A stretch of DNA of 13,542 nt, taken from positions 1 to 13,542 of the forward strand of contig JALSIF010000225.1 in assembly GCA_026981635.1 (NCBI GenBank). Direction: 5' to 3'. Shown in pieces: positions 1 through 5,334 of the stretch (positions are counted from its first letter, which is position 1; each line of letters opens with the position of its first letter). The notes under the pieces were generated by a model. The model did not search any database. It saw only the letters and a program-made list of their open reading frames with translations, and was not told the origin of the DNA. The position numbers were made by a program, and so were the translations under genes. This DNA comes from JALSIF01 sp026981635 [NCBI: bacterium]. Its GTDB lineage: Bacteria; 4484-113; JALSIF01.

Positions 1-1
1 G

Positions 2-310
2 TGCGAGGAGGTCTTTTTTCGCGGGGTGGTGCAGATCATGCTTGAGCGGGCGACGGGGGTCTGGCCAGCGGTCGCTCTCACCGGCCTCCTCTTCGGACTG
101 CTCCACTCCCCCCACCTGGGCCGCCCCCTCGGCACCCTGTTTCTCTACTATGCCTTCTTCGGCATGGTGCTAAGCAGCATCTACGTCTGGTCGGGCTATG
201 ACCTTGGGATGATGATCCTCATCCACGGGGGGTACGACCTGGTGGCCCTGGTGGCCATCCGGGCCAACGCCAGGCGTCTGCTTCGCTGCTACGGGACGGC
301 GACGGGCTGA
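2..310 (+). CDS. CPBP-family intramembrane metalloprotease (C-terminal part, partial)
   Basis: The reading frame is open from the left edge and ends at TGA 308-310, so the N-terminus lies outside the window. The 102 visible residues hold the hallmarks of the CPBP/CAAX-protease (Abi, Rce1-like) family: EEVFFRG at visible residues 2-8 (the EExxxR motif), then FGLLHSPH (the FxxxH motif), and HGGYDL near the end (the last metal/catalytic motif). Hydrophobic segments lie between the motifs, as in this multi-pass membrane family. Known members process prenylated proteins, peptides or bacteriocins, or act in immunity; the substrate here cannot be read from sequence. An ATG at 38 lies after the first catalytic motif and cannot be the true start. 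The gene precedes the TauE/SafE gene by 33 bases on the same strand and may be cotranscribed with it. Confidence 0.85.
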   Translation, partial: CEEVFFRGVVQIMLERATGVWPAVALTGLLFGLLHSPHLGRPLGTLFLYYAFFGMVLSSIYVWSGYDLGMMILIHGGYDLVALVAIRANARRLLRCYGTATG

Positions 311-343
311 AAGGAACTTCGGGAGACAAGGGAGCAAGGAGAG

Positions 344-715
344 ATGGACAAAATCCTCATGCTTGGCATCGGCATCTTTGCCGGGGTTGCATCGGGTCTC
401 TTTGGCGTGGGCGGGGGAATACTTCTGGTCCCTGCCATGGTTCTCCTCCTGGGGATGGACCAGCACACCGCCCAGGGAACCAGCCTGCTGGTCCTCACCC
501 CGCCCTTCATGCTGATCGGGGCGGTCCAGTATTACAAGCAGGGCTATGTGGACCTGATTGTGGCCCTGTTTCTGGCCATCGGGCTGATGATGGGGCTGAT
601 TATGGGAGCACGGTTAAGCTTTGGTATCAACGAGCTCCTGCTGAGGAGGATGTTTGCCCTGCTTATGGCCCTGGTAGCGGTGAGGCTCTTTTTCAGCGGT
701 GGGGCACCCTCTTAG
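344..715 (+). CDS. TauE/SafE-family membrane permease, single-repeat (half-size)
   Basis: This 123-residue protein is almost entirely hydrophobic, with about four membrane segments. It begins with the glycine-rich TauE/SafE signature (GVASGLFGVGGG at residues 14-25, then PAMVLLLG and TAQGTSLLVL). Family members export sulfite, sulfoacetate or related organic anions. Most are about 250 residues and contain two inverted repeats; this one has only one repeat. Such half-length members exist and presumably dimerise, sometimes as pairs of adjacent genes, but no second half follows here. ATG 344 has AAGGAG (336-341) very close upstream and a further GGAG at 331-334 at better spacing. The stop codon at 713-715 lies inside a small perfect inverted repeat. 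The substrate is unknown. Confidence 0.85.
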   Translation: MDKILMLGIGIFAGVASGLFGVGGGILLVPAMVLLLGMDQHTAQGTSLLVLTPPFMLIGAVQYYKQGYVDLIVALFLAIGLMMGLIMGARLSFGINELLLRRMFALLMALVAVRLFFSGGAPS

Positions 716-720
716 GGTGC
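704..720 (+). terminator. Inverted repeat over the stop codon, weak terminator candidate
   Basis: GCACCCT (704-710) and AGGGTGC (714-720) pair perfectly around a 3-base loop that contains the first base of the stop codon. No T-run follows on either strand, so intrinsic termination is doubtful. It could instead be a 3'-end stabilising hairpin or an attenuating structure before the next promoter. Confidence 0.3.
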
Positions 721-725
721 GGGGC

Positions 726-733
726 TATAAAAT
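726..733 (+). promoter_or_regulatory. -10-like element of the 3-hydroxyacyl-CoA dehydrogenase gene
   Basis: TATAAAAT stands out in GC-rich surroundings just after the preceding gene and about 47 bases before ATG 780. No good -35 is visible at normal spacing. A start site near 738-740 would give a leader of about 40 bases, unlike the leaderless genes elsewhere in this window. Confidence 0.4.
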
Positions 734-750
734 TTCCCCTTCGGGAGGAA
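734..750 (+). other. UUCG-tetraloop hairpin at the 5' end of the dehydrogenase leader
   Basis: TTCC and CC (734-739) pair with GG and GGAA (744-750) around a TTCG loop closed by C-G, with one bulged A (746). The cUUCGg loop is exceptionally stable in RNA. If transcription starts just after the TATAAAAT at 726-733, much or all of the hairpin would sit at the extreme 5' end of the mRNA. It would also pair the purine-rich GGGAGGAA (743-750). The true ribosome binding site is probably GAGAAGG (766-772). Confidence 0.4.
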
Positions 751-779
751 GCTTGCCAGCGATGTGAGAAGGTAGAGCC

Positions 780-1949
780 ATGACACAACTGCCGCATAAG
801 ATCGCCATCGTGGGGGCGGGCACCATGGGTCGGGGAATCGCCCAGCTCGCCGCCCAGCACGGCTTTGAGGTTCTCCTCTACGACCAGAGTGCGGAGGCGC
901 TGAGGACCGCCCAGGGGGAGATAGAAAAGGGCTTTCAGTACCTGGTAAGCCGGGGAAAGCTTGAGCCCCAGGAGGCCAACGACGCCGCCCTGCGCATCCA
1001 CTACCTGAGCGAGTTTGACCAGCTGGGGGAGGGTGAGTTTGCCATTGAGGCGGTGGTGGAGGACCTGGAGGTCAAGACCCAGGTGTTTAGGGTGCTGGAA
1101 AAGATGCTTCACCCCCGCACCATCCTGGCCACCAACACCAGCTCCATCCCCATCACCGTCATCCAGTCGCGGGTGGATAACCCTGAGCGGGTGGTGGGGA
1201 TGCACTTCTTCAACCCGGCCCCGGTCATGAAGCTGGTGGAGGTGGTCAAGGGGATGTCCACCACCGAGCGGACGGTGATTGACACCATGGAGGTGGCCCG
1301 GGCGATGGGAAAGACGCCCATCCGGGTCAAGGACTCGCCCGCCTTCGTGGTCAACCGGGTGGCGCGAAACTTCTATGGCGAGGCGCTGAGGATCGTCAGC
1401 GAGCGGCTGGCCACGGTGGAGGAGGTGGACAGCGCCCTCCGAGGGGCTGGCTTCAAGATGGGCCCCTTTGAGCTGATGGACCTCATTGGGATAGACGTGA
1501 ACCTGGCGGTAAGCGAATCCACCTGGAAGGCCTTCTACATGGAGCCCCGCTTCCAGCCCCACCCCCTCCAGCGGCTGATGGTGGAGGCGGGCAGGCTGGG
1601 CAGAAAGACCGGCAAAGGCTTCTATGACTACTCCAACGGGCCCCAACGGGCCGAGGTGAAGGTGAGGTCCGACCTGGCCGAGCTTATCGTGGAGCGGATC
1701 GGGGTGATGGTGATTAACGAGGCGGCCTTCACCGTCTTTGAGGGGGTGGCCAGCCCCAGGGACATTGATACCGCCATGAAGCTGGGCACCAACTGGCCCA
1801 AGGGACCCTGCGAGTGGGCCAACGAGATGGGGATTGAAAACGTCCTTACCAGCCTGGAGAGGCTCTATGACCACTACCTGGAGCCCCGCTACCGGCCCTG
1901 CCCCCTGCTCAGGAAGATGGCCATGGACGGGGAGCGCTTCATGCTCTAG
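780..1949 (+). CDS. 3-hydroxyacyl-CoA dehydrogenase (NAD+), doubled C-terminal domain
   Basis: The enzyme oxidises L-3-hydroxyacyl-CoA to 3-ketoacyl-CoA with NAD+ (or the reverse with NAD(P)H), in fatty-acid beta-oxidation, butyrate-type metabolism or phenylacetate breakdown. The N-terminal Rossmann fold shows [11 protein letters not shown] (residues 11-21) with an acidic residue (D35) ending the second strand, as in NAD-specific members. Ser121, His142, Glu154 and Asn192 have exactly the spacing (21, 12, 38) of the Ser/His/Glu/Asn active site in human HADH. A first 3HCDH C-terminal domain covers about 185-285 (ending [11 protein letters not shown]) and a second covers about 298-385, giving 389 residues instead of the usual ~285. 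This layout recalls PaaH-like and Thermus-type enzymes. There is no enoyl-CoA hydratase fusion. ATG 780 follows GAGAAGG. No other beta-oxidation gene lies in the window, so the pathway cannot be assigned. Confidence 0.93.
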   Translation: MTQLPHKIAIVGAGTMGRGIAQLAAQHGFEVLLYDQSAEALRTAQGEIEKGFQYLVSRGKLEPQEANDAALRIHYLSEFDQLGEGEFAIEAVVEDLEVKTQVFRVLEKMLHPRTILATNTSSIPITVIQSRVDNPERVVGMHFFNPAPVMKLVEVVKGMSTTERTVIDTMEVARAMGKTPIRVKDSPAFVVNRVARNFYGEALRIVSERLATVEEVDSALRGAGFKMGPFELMDLIGIDVNLAVSESTWKAFYMEPRFQPHPLQRLMVEAGRLGRKTGKGFYDYSNGPQRAEVKVRSDLAELIVERIGVMVINEAAFTVFEGVASPRDIDTAMKLGTNWPKGPCEWANEMGIENVLTSLERLYDHYLEPRYRPCPLLRKMAMDGERFML

Positions 1950-1981
1950 AAAAAAATCACCGGCGGATTTCCCGCCGGTGA
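1950..1981 (-). terminator. Intrinsic terminator, canonical on the minus strand
   Basis: On the minus strand TCACCGGCGG (1981-1972), a 5-base loop and CCGCCGGTGA (1966-1957) form a perfect 10-bp GC-rich stem. Seven T (1956-1950) follow immediately, the textbook Rho-independent form. On the plus strand the hairpin sits one base after the dehydrogenase stop with a run of A before it and no T-run after, so it is not a canonical terminator for that gene, though it could help end both transcripts. Confidence 0.75.
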
Positions 1982-2024
1982 GGAGGTGAAATTAAGATTA
2001 AGATTTTGGGAGGGACAAGCCCTC
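1950..2024 (-). ncRNA. Putative small regulatory RNA with anti-Shine-Dalgarno motif (~75 nt)
   Basis: No convincing coding frame lies between 1950 and 2090, yet the minus strand reads as a complete small transcription unit. It has a -35/-10 pair at 2060-2031, a predicted start near 2024, and a 5' stem-loop GAGGG-CUUGU-CCCUC (2024-2010). An A/U-rich linker repeating AAUCUU (about 2007-1990) follows, then an unpaired CACCUCCU (1988-1981), and finally the 10-bp GC hairpin plus U7. CACCUCCU is the conserved anti-Shine-Dalgarno core of the 16S rRNA 3' end, so the RNA could pair with ribosome binding sites such as GGAGGTG of yaaR or GGAGG of the gene at 3572. C-rich seeds targeting Shine-Dalgarno sites are known in Gram-positive small RNAs; the function here is inference. 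The exact 5' end is uncertain by a few bases. No known RNA family was recognised. Confidence 0.5.
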
Positions 2025-2030
2025 ATAAAA

Positions 2031-2060
2031 CTTATACCCCAGATTTCCCATTCCCGTCAA
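2031..2060 (-). promoter_or_regulatory. Sigma70-type promoter of the putative small RNA
   Basis: On the minus strand TTGACG (2060-2055, 5/6 to consensus) and TATAAG (2036-2031, 5/6) are separated by 18 bases. It is one of only two places in the window where both boxes are clearly visible at normal spacing. The -35 overlaps the region where a -35 for the oppositely oriented flavin-reductase promoter (-10 at 2079-2084) would lie, so the two could compete. Confidence 0.55.
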
Positions 2061-2078
2061 AGGGTGGTGAGCCGCAGG

Positions 2079-2084
2079 TAGAAT
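2079..2084 (+). promoter_or_regulatory. -10 element TAGAAT, leaderless promoter of the flavin-reductase gene
   Basis: TAGAAT is followed by exactly six bases (GGCCCC) and then GTG 2091. That puts the expected transcription start at the start codon. There is no Shine-Dalgarno sequence. The same hexamer and spacing recur before GTG 3663. No clear -35 is visible. Confidence 0.6.
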
Positions 2085-2090
2085 GGCCCC

Positions 2091-2723
2091 GTGGCCAAGG
2101 AAGGGATCAGCCGAATTGACCTAGGCGAAAAGGACCCCCGCACCGCCTATCACTGGCTTACCCGCACGGTCGCCCCCCGGCCCATCGCCTGGGTGAGCAC
2201 CAAGAGCCCGCGGGGCAAGCTGAACCTGGCTCCCTTCAGCTACTTCAACGCCGGGGGGGCAAACCCCCCCAGCCTGGTCTTCTCCTGCACCTACACCCGG
2301 GAGGGCAAGCCCAAAGACACCCTGCGAAACGTCAGAGAGACGGGGGAGTTTGTGGTCAATGTGGTCACCCGGGAGGTGGTGGAGGCGGCCAATCTAACCA
2401 GCCGGGCCTTTGAGTATGAGGTGAGCGAGTTTGAGGAGGTGGGGCTGACCCCGGCCTGGGACACCGCCCACGTGACCGTCCCCCGGGTGGCAGAAAGCCC
2501 CATCGCCTTTGAGTGCAGGGTGTTTGCCATCGTTGACCACGGCAATGGACCCCTAAGCGCCCACTATGTGATCGGGGAGGTGCTGGCGGTCCACTGCGAC
2601 GCCTCGCTGCTGGATGAGGAGGGGATGCCCGACCCGGCAAAGATAGAACACTGCGCCCGGCTGGGCAAGAGCTTCTACCTTCGGGTGAGGGAGGAGGAGC
2701 TGTTTGAGCTTCCCCGCCCCTAG
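2091..2723 (+). CDS. Flavin reductase-like domain protein (FMN-binding split-barrel)
   Basis: This 210-residue protein matches the DIM6/NTAB (flavin reductase-like) family. It shows APRPIAWVSTKSPRGKLNLAPFSYF-type strands at about residues 28-52 and a PPSLVFS strand at about 59-65. It also shows KDTLRNVRETGEFVVNVV (about 75-92), where family members bind the FMN phosphate and isoalloxazine. Relatives reduce FMN/FAD with NAD(P)H for a partner monooxygenase or simply hold FMN as redox proteins; no partner is encoded nearby. The GTG start is supported by the TAGAAT box six bases upstream, and an out-of-frame ATG at 2083 is not used. The gene converges on the 2730-3572 gene with only six bases between the two stops and no visible terminator. 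Confidence 0.88.
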   Translation: MAKEGISRIDLGEKDPRTAYHWLTRTVAPRPIAWVSTKSPRGKLNLAPFSYFNAGGANPPSLVFSCTYTREGKPKDTLRNVRETGEFVVNVVTREVVEAANLTSRAFEYEVSEFEEVGLTPAWDTAHVTVPRVAESPIAFECRVFAIVDHGNGPLSAHYVIGEVLAVHCDASLLDEEGMPDPAKIEHCARLGKSFYLRVREEELFELPRP

Positions 2724-2729
2724 GCCGGG

Positions 2730-3572
2730 TCAGGAGCCGCCGCCTACCGCCTGGCCTAGCTCGTCAATGTGGTCCTGCTCCTCCTCGTCGGGCCCGTCCC
2801 TATCTAGGGGAGGCTCCTTGGCGGAGGCGGCCTTCCCACCCGCCTGGTTCTCGTCCACCGGCTTGTAGCTGTCTGACCAGGTGGCCCAGTCACCCTCAAA
2901 GAAGCCCCGCTTGAGGCGGTAGAGGGCGAGGGCCTCGTAGCGCTTGATCAGGCCGATGGGAGCGCGGCGGGGCTCCACCGAGCGCTCGCCGGTCTTCAGG
3001 TCCAGGAAGTACTGGGCGATGCGCATGCGGCGCTTGGCCCCCTGGGGGCCGGAGCCCGGCTCGCCGATGTAGCGGTAGATGACGATCTTGCGGTAGACGT
3101 GGCCGTCCATGCCGAAGAAGAAGAAGGGGTCCACGTACTCGCAGCGGGCGGCGTTGTCAATGATCTCCGAGCCCTCGGTGTAGCAGCCGAAGGCACGGTA
3201 GAAGCCCTCGCGGGTCCTGTCACCGAACTTGATCTCGCTTCTGAGGTAGGCCACCGGCGCCTTCCACCAGACGTTGTTGTAGGGGTCGTAGATGACGGTC
3301 TGGCCGTCGGGGCCGCTTCCCGTCCAGTAGCGGAAGAACTGGTCCTGGTAGATGCCCCTGACGGTTACCTGGGTGTTGGAGAAGGCACCGCCCTTGCCTT
3401 GGACTGCACCGGTCACCACAAAGGGGCTGACCCGAGTGAAGTTGCGCAAGACCTCAACCTGGTCAAAGATGGTGGGCTTATTGTTGGGCTGCTGGGCACC
3501 TGCCATGCCGGCAGAAAGGAGAAGCAGGCCAGCCAGGACTGTCAGGATGAGAAGCTTATAAGACCGTCCCAT
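2730..3572 (-). CDS. Unknown exported protein with acidic C-terminal tail
   Basis: I do not recognise a family. The 280-residue product opens with a clear signal peptide: basic MGRSYK, a hydrophobic core at residues 7-20 and an AGA-QQ cleavage site after about residue 26. The mature part is rich in aromatic residues and beta-strand patterns. It has only two cysteines (130 and 144), which could form a disulfide after export, an FFFF run at 150-153, and a positively charged stretch at about 180-222. A low-complexity acidic tail (RDGPDEEEQDHIDE) lies near the C-terminus. The frame stays open upstream to 3794, but ATG 3572 is preferred. It begins the signal peptide, has GGAGG seven bases upstream, and lies downstream of a TAGAAT box, whereas the longer form would run into the divergent gene. 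Export suggests a surface, cell-wall or periplasmic role. Confidence 0.8.
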   Translation of the reverse strand: MGRSYKLLILTVLAGLLLLSAGMAGAQQPNNKPTIFDQVEVLRNFTRVSPFVVTGAVQGKGGAFSNTQVTVRGIYQDQFFRYWTGSGPDGQTVIYDPYNNVWWKAPVAYLRSEIKFGDRTREGFYRAFGCYTEGSEIIDNAARCEYVDPFFFFGMDGHVYRKIVIYRYIGEPGSGPQGAKRRMRIAQYFLDLKTGERSVEPRRAPIGLIKRYEALALYRLKRGFFEGDWATWSDSYKPVDENQAGGKAASAKEPPLDRDGPDEEEQDHIDELGQAVGGGS

Positions 3573-3579
3573 AGCGAAA

Positions 3580-3584
3580 CCTCC
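3580..3584 (-). promoter_or_regulatory. Shine-Dalgarno GGAGG deciding the start at 3572
   Basis: GGAGG (3584-3580) lies seven bases before ATG 3572 on the minus strand. This strong ribosome binding site fixes the start at the signal-peptide methionine and rejects the longer open frame to 3794. Confidence 0.75.
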
Positions 3585-3612
3585 AGGAGAGGAAACTCGC
3601 CTCTCAGGTCTC

Positions 3613-3618
3613 ATTCTA
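3613..3618 (-). promoter_or_regulatory. -10 element TAGAAT of the minus-strand exported-protein gene
   Basis: TAGAAT (3618-3613) lies 40 bases before ATG 3572, giving a leader of about 33 bases that carries the GGAGG site. A weak TTGCCC (3639-3634) is 15 bases upstream. It is the same hexamer as at the leaderless genes but placed for a conventional leader. Confidence 0.5.
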
Positions 3619-3632
3619 CCCAGCAAAGCGGC

Positions 3633-3645
3633 GGGGCAACGCCCC
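3633..3645. repeat. Inverted repeat between divergent promoters
   Basis: GGGGC-AAC-GCCCC is a perfect 5-bp inverted repeat lying between the two divergent TAGAAT boxes (3613-3618 and 3651-3656), over the position of both putative -35 regions. It could be a regulator operator or chance in GC-rich DNA. Confidence 0.25.
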
Positions 3646-3647
3646 AC

Positions 3648-3656
3648 TGATAGAAT
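3648..3656 (+). promoter_or_regulatory. Extended -10 TGATAGAAT, leaderless promoter of the 3663-6390 operon
   Basis: TAGAAT (3651-3656) carries a TGn extension and is followed by exactly six bases (TCGCCT) and GTG 3663, matching the arrangement at 2079-2091. There is no Shine-Dalgarno sequence. The extension may compensate for the lack of a visible -35. Confidence 0.6.
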
Positions 3657-3662
3657 TCGCCT

Positions 3663-4910
3663 GTGGACCTGACAAGGCTCCCCCAGCCTCTGGCGGCACT
3701 TCTTGTCGCACTCTCGCTTCTCCCCGCTCCCCTGGCAGCTCTCGCCGCAGGGCCCCTCTACTTTGAGTTTGCCCTGGTGGAGGATTTTGAGCAAGGGGGA
3801 GAGAGCCTCTTCTTTGAGGGGCAGAAGGGGGAGCGGGTCTTTATGGTTACCGCCGGACGCTACCAGCTTGATGCCGGCCGCTCGGTGATCTCCGCCAGCA
3901 GCACCATTCCGGTCATTGATCCTGCCGCCCGCCTCAGCACCACCCTGGAGCTCATCTCTCCCCGGGAGAGCGACTCACCGCCCCTCTATGGGCTGATCCT
4001 TGAGCGGGCAAGGGAGGAGGAAGGGGTCTCCCTGGTGGGGTGCGGGATCAGCGGGGGAAGGGCGGTGGTCTTTGAGCTTGACGGGCCGGGGGAGAGGCCG
4101 GAGATGGTGGCCGAGGGAGCGGAGGTTAAGGAGCCCTACGGACCAGTCCGGCTTACCCTGGCCTACTTCCCCGACCGCCTGCTCTGCTACGTGGACGGGG
4201 AGCTTGCGGTGAGGGCACCCCTTCCCCCCTACCGGCCCAAGGGAGTGGGGATGTTTGTGGCCGGGGGAGGGGTGCTGGCGGCAGACGACCTGGTTTTACA
4301 GAAGCCGGTCTTTCGGGCCATGGACCTCACGACCGACTTCAGCGATCTCAGGGAGGAGGCCAAACGGTGGTTTGTGGGCAGGGCGGGAAATGCAGTCTAC
4401 GCCCTCAGGGAGGAGGGCTATGTGATCAACACCATGTCGGCCCGCCGCCCGGCGGTGGCCATGCCTGAGGGGGGAGCGGCGGACCTCTCCCTCTCGGCCT
4501 CCCTGAGGTACCTTGACGGCGACCCCTCGGTGGGCTTCGGGCTCTTCATCCGCGCCCGCTCCGACCGGCAGGGGAGGATGAGCTACCTCAGGGTGCTAAT
4601 AAACGACCTCAGCGGGGTGGTGGTCCAGCTCCACACCCCCAAGGGGGAGAAGAACCTCTGGGGGTGGGAGATAAGCAAGCTCTACCGGGAGGGGGAGGAG
4701 AACCGGCTCCGAGTGGAGGTGTTTGGCAGGAACCTCTATGTGAGCCTGAACGGCCAGCGGGTGGCCGCCCTCAGTCTGCCGGAGGACCTTACCATCCAGC
4801 CGGGCCGCTTCGGCATCATCGTCTTTCCGGGGACCAAGGTGGCCGTCTCCCACTTTGCCGTCCAGGTCCACGACCCGGCCATCCTGCCCAGCGGAGGTGG
4901 TGAGCCTTGA
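3663..4910 (+). CDS. Exported protein with two LamG/concanavalin-like beta-sandwich domains (putative)
   Basis: The 415-residue product has an N-terminal signal peptide with a hydrophobic stretch at about residues 8-28 and possible Ala-rich cleavage near 28-29. Two similar halves follow, at about 32-215 and 216-405. Each ends with the pattern of a lectin-like jelly roll such as LamG or DUF1080: a strand with RLTLAYF or RLRVEVF, then a strand with LLCYVDGE or LYVSLNGQ, then GVGMFV or RFGIIVF, and a final strand (ADDLVLQ or VSHFAVQV). Such folds bind carbohydrate or other surface ligands; I see no catalytic signature. The call is fold-level inference. The GTG start is set by the TAGAAT box six bases upstream. 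The stop overlaps the TTG start of yaaR by four bases, so an exported protein is translationally linked to cytosolic replication-associated genes, which is unusual. Confidence 0.75.
   Translation: MDLTRLPQPLAALLVALSLLPAPLAALAAGPLYFEFALVEDFEQGGESLFFEGQKGERVFMVTAGRYQLDAGRSVISASSTIPVIDPAARLSTTLELISPRESDSPPLYGLILERAREEEGVSLVGCGISGGRAVVFELDGPGERPEMVAEGAEVKEPYGPVRLTLAYFPDRLLCYVDGELAVRAPLPPYRPKGVGMFVAGGGVLAADDLVLQKPVFRAMDLTTDFSDLREEAKRWFVGRAGNAVYALREEGYVINTMSARRPAVAMPEGGAADLSLSASLRYLDGDPSVGFGLFIRARSDRQGRMSYLRVLINDLSGVVVQLHTPKGEKNLWGWEISKLYREGEENRLRVEVFGRNLYVSLNGQRVAALSLPEDLTIQPGRFGIIVFPGTKVAVSHFAVQVHDPAILPSGGGEP
4893..4899 (+). promoter_or_regulatory. Shine-Dalgarno GGAGGTG selecting the TTG start of yaaR
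   Basis: GGAGGTG ends seven bases before TTG 4907. This strong site inside the end of the upstream gene supports the rare TTG start and the 4-base overlap (TTGA). It is perfectly complementary to the CACCUCC stretch of the putative small RNA at 1950-2024. Confidence 0.7.
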
Positions 4911-5332
4911 GCAAGGGAAGGCCGGTGGAGGGAGCACCGGAGGCGGGCCGCCCCGGTCCTCTGCCTGGGGCAGGCCGGACGCACACCGCCGGGGGAGAAG
5001 GGGAAAGCTTCCCCAAGGTCAGCGTCCCCCAGGAGCTTGTCCAGGCGGTGGAGGAGGCGGGGGAAAGACTCACCAAGGACCCCACTCCCCAGACCCTGGA
5101 GGACTACCGGCGGGCGGTAAAGCGGCTTATAGAAAGGGTGCTGGAGGAGGCGGCCCGGGTGAGGAGCGAGCTGGGGCTTAGCGGCTCGGGCCACCTGTTT
5201 ACCACCGTGGCCAAGGTGAACGAGAGGCTGCTGGAGCTGGCCGACGAGGTGCTCAGGCGGGAGCGGGAGGTGGTGCGCATCGCCCACATCACCGAGGAGA
5301 TCAAGGGACTGATCATTGACCTGGTGAAGTAG
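4907..5332 (+). CDS. yaaR: YaaR family protein (DUF327)
   Basis: This 141-residue protein has an N-terminal Gly/Pro-rich, probably disordered stretch (about residues 1-36) and a helical C-terminal domain (about 37-141) typical of DUF327/YaaR. Its features are TLEDYRRAVKRLIERVLEEA, KVNERLLELADEVLR and the ending IAHITEEIKGLIIDLVK. The function of YaaR is not established; in Bacillus subtilis it lies in tmk-yaaQ-yaaR-holB-yaaT. The direct yaaR-holB neighbourhood is kept here, which supports both calls, but tmk and yaaQ are replaced upstream by an exported protein. The TTG start is chosen for its GGAGGTG site at ideal spacing and the 4-base overlap with the preceding stop. The stop is two bases before the holB start. 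Confidence 0.82.
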   Translation: MSKGRPVEGAPEAGRPGPLPGAGRTHTAGGEGESFPKVSVPQELVQAVEEAGERLTKDPTPQTLEDYRRAVKRLIERVLEEAARVRSELGLSGSGHLFTTVAKVNERLLELADEVLRREREVVRIAHITEEIKGLIIDLVK

Positions 5333-5334
5333 GG

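Noticed and set aside
693-1874. A 393-codon open frame on the minus strand opposite the dehydrogenase gene
   Set aside because: Its product is His/Gly/Leu-rich low-complexity sequence without family signatures, as expected from the antisense of a GC-rich gene, while the plus strand has a complete active site.
1991-2116. Short plus-strand frame after AGGAGGTG (1981-1988) starting at ATT
   Set aside because: It needs a very rare ATT start and runs through the flavin-reductase promoter and start; the next possible TTG (2006) is 17 bases from the site. AGGAGGTG is better explained as the complement of the minus-strand CACCTCCT.
3099-3650. Plus-strand open frame opposite the exported-protein gene
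   Set aside because: No recognisable motifs; the opposite strand has a signal peptide, ribosome binding site and promoter.
3573-3794. N-terminal extension of the minus-strand exported-protein gene
   Set aside because: The open frame continues but would bury the signal peptide and overlap the divergent gene; ATG 3572 has GGAGG and a -10 box at proper distances.
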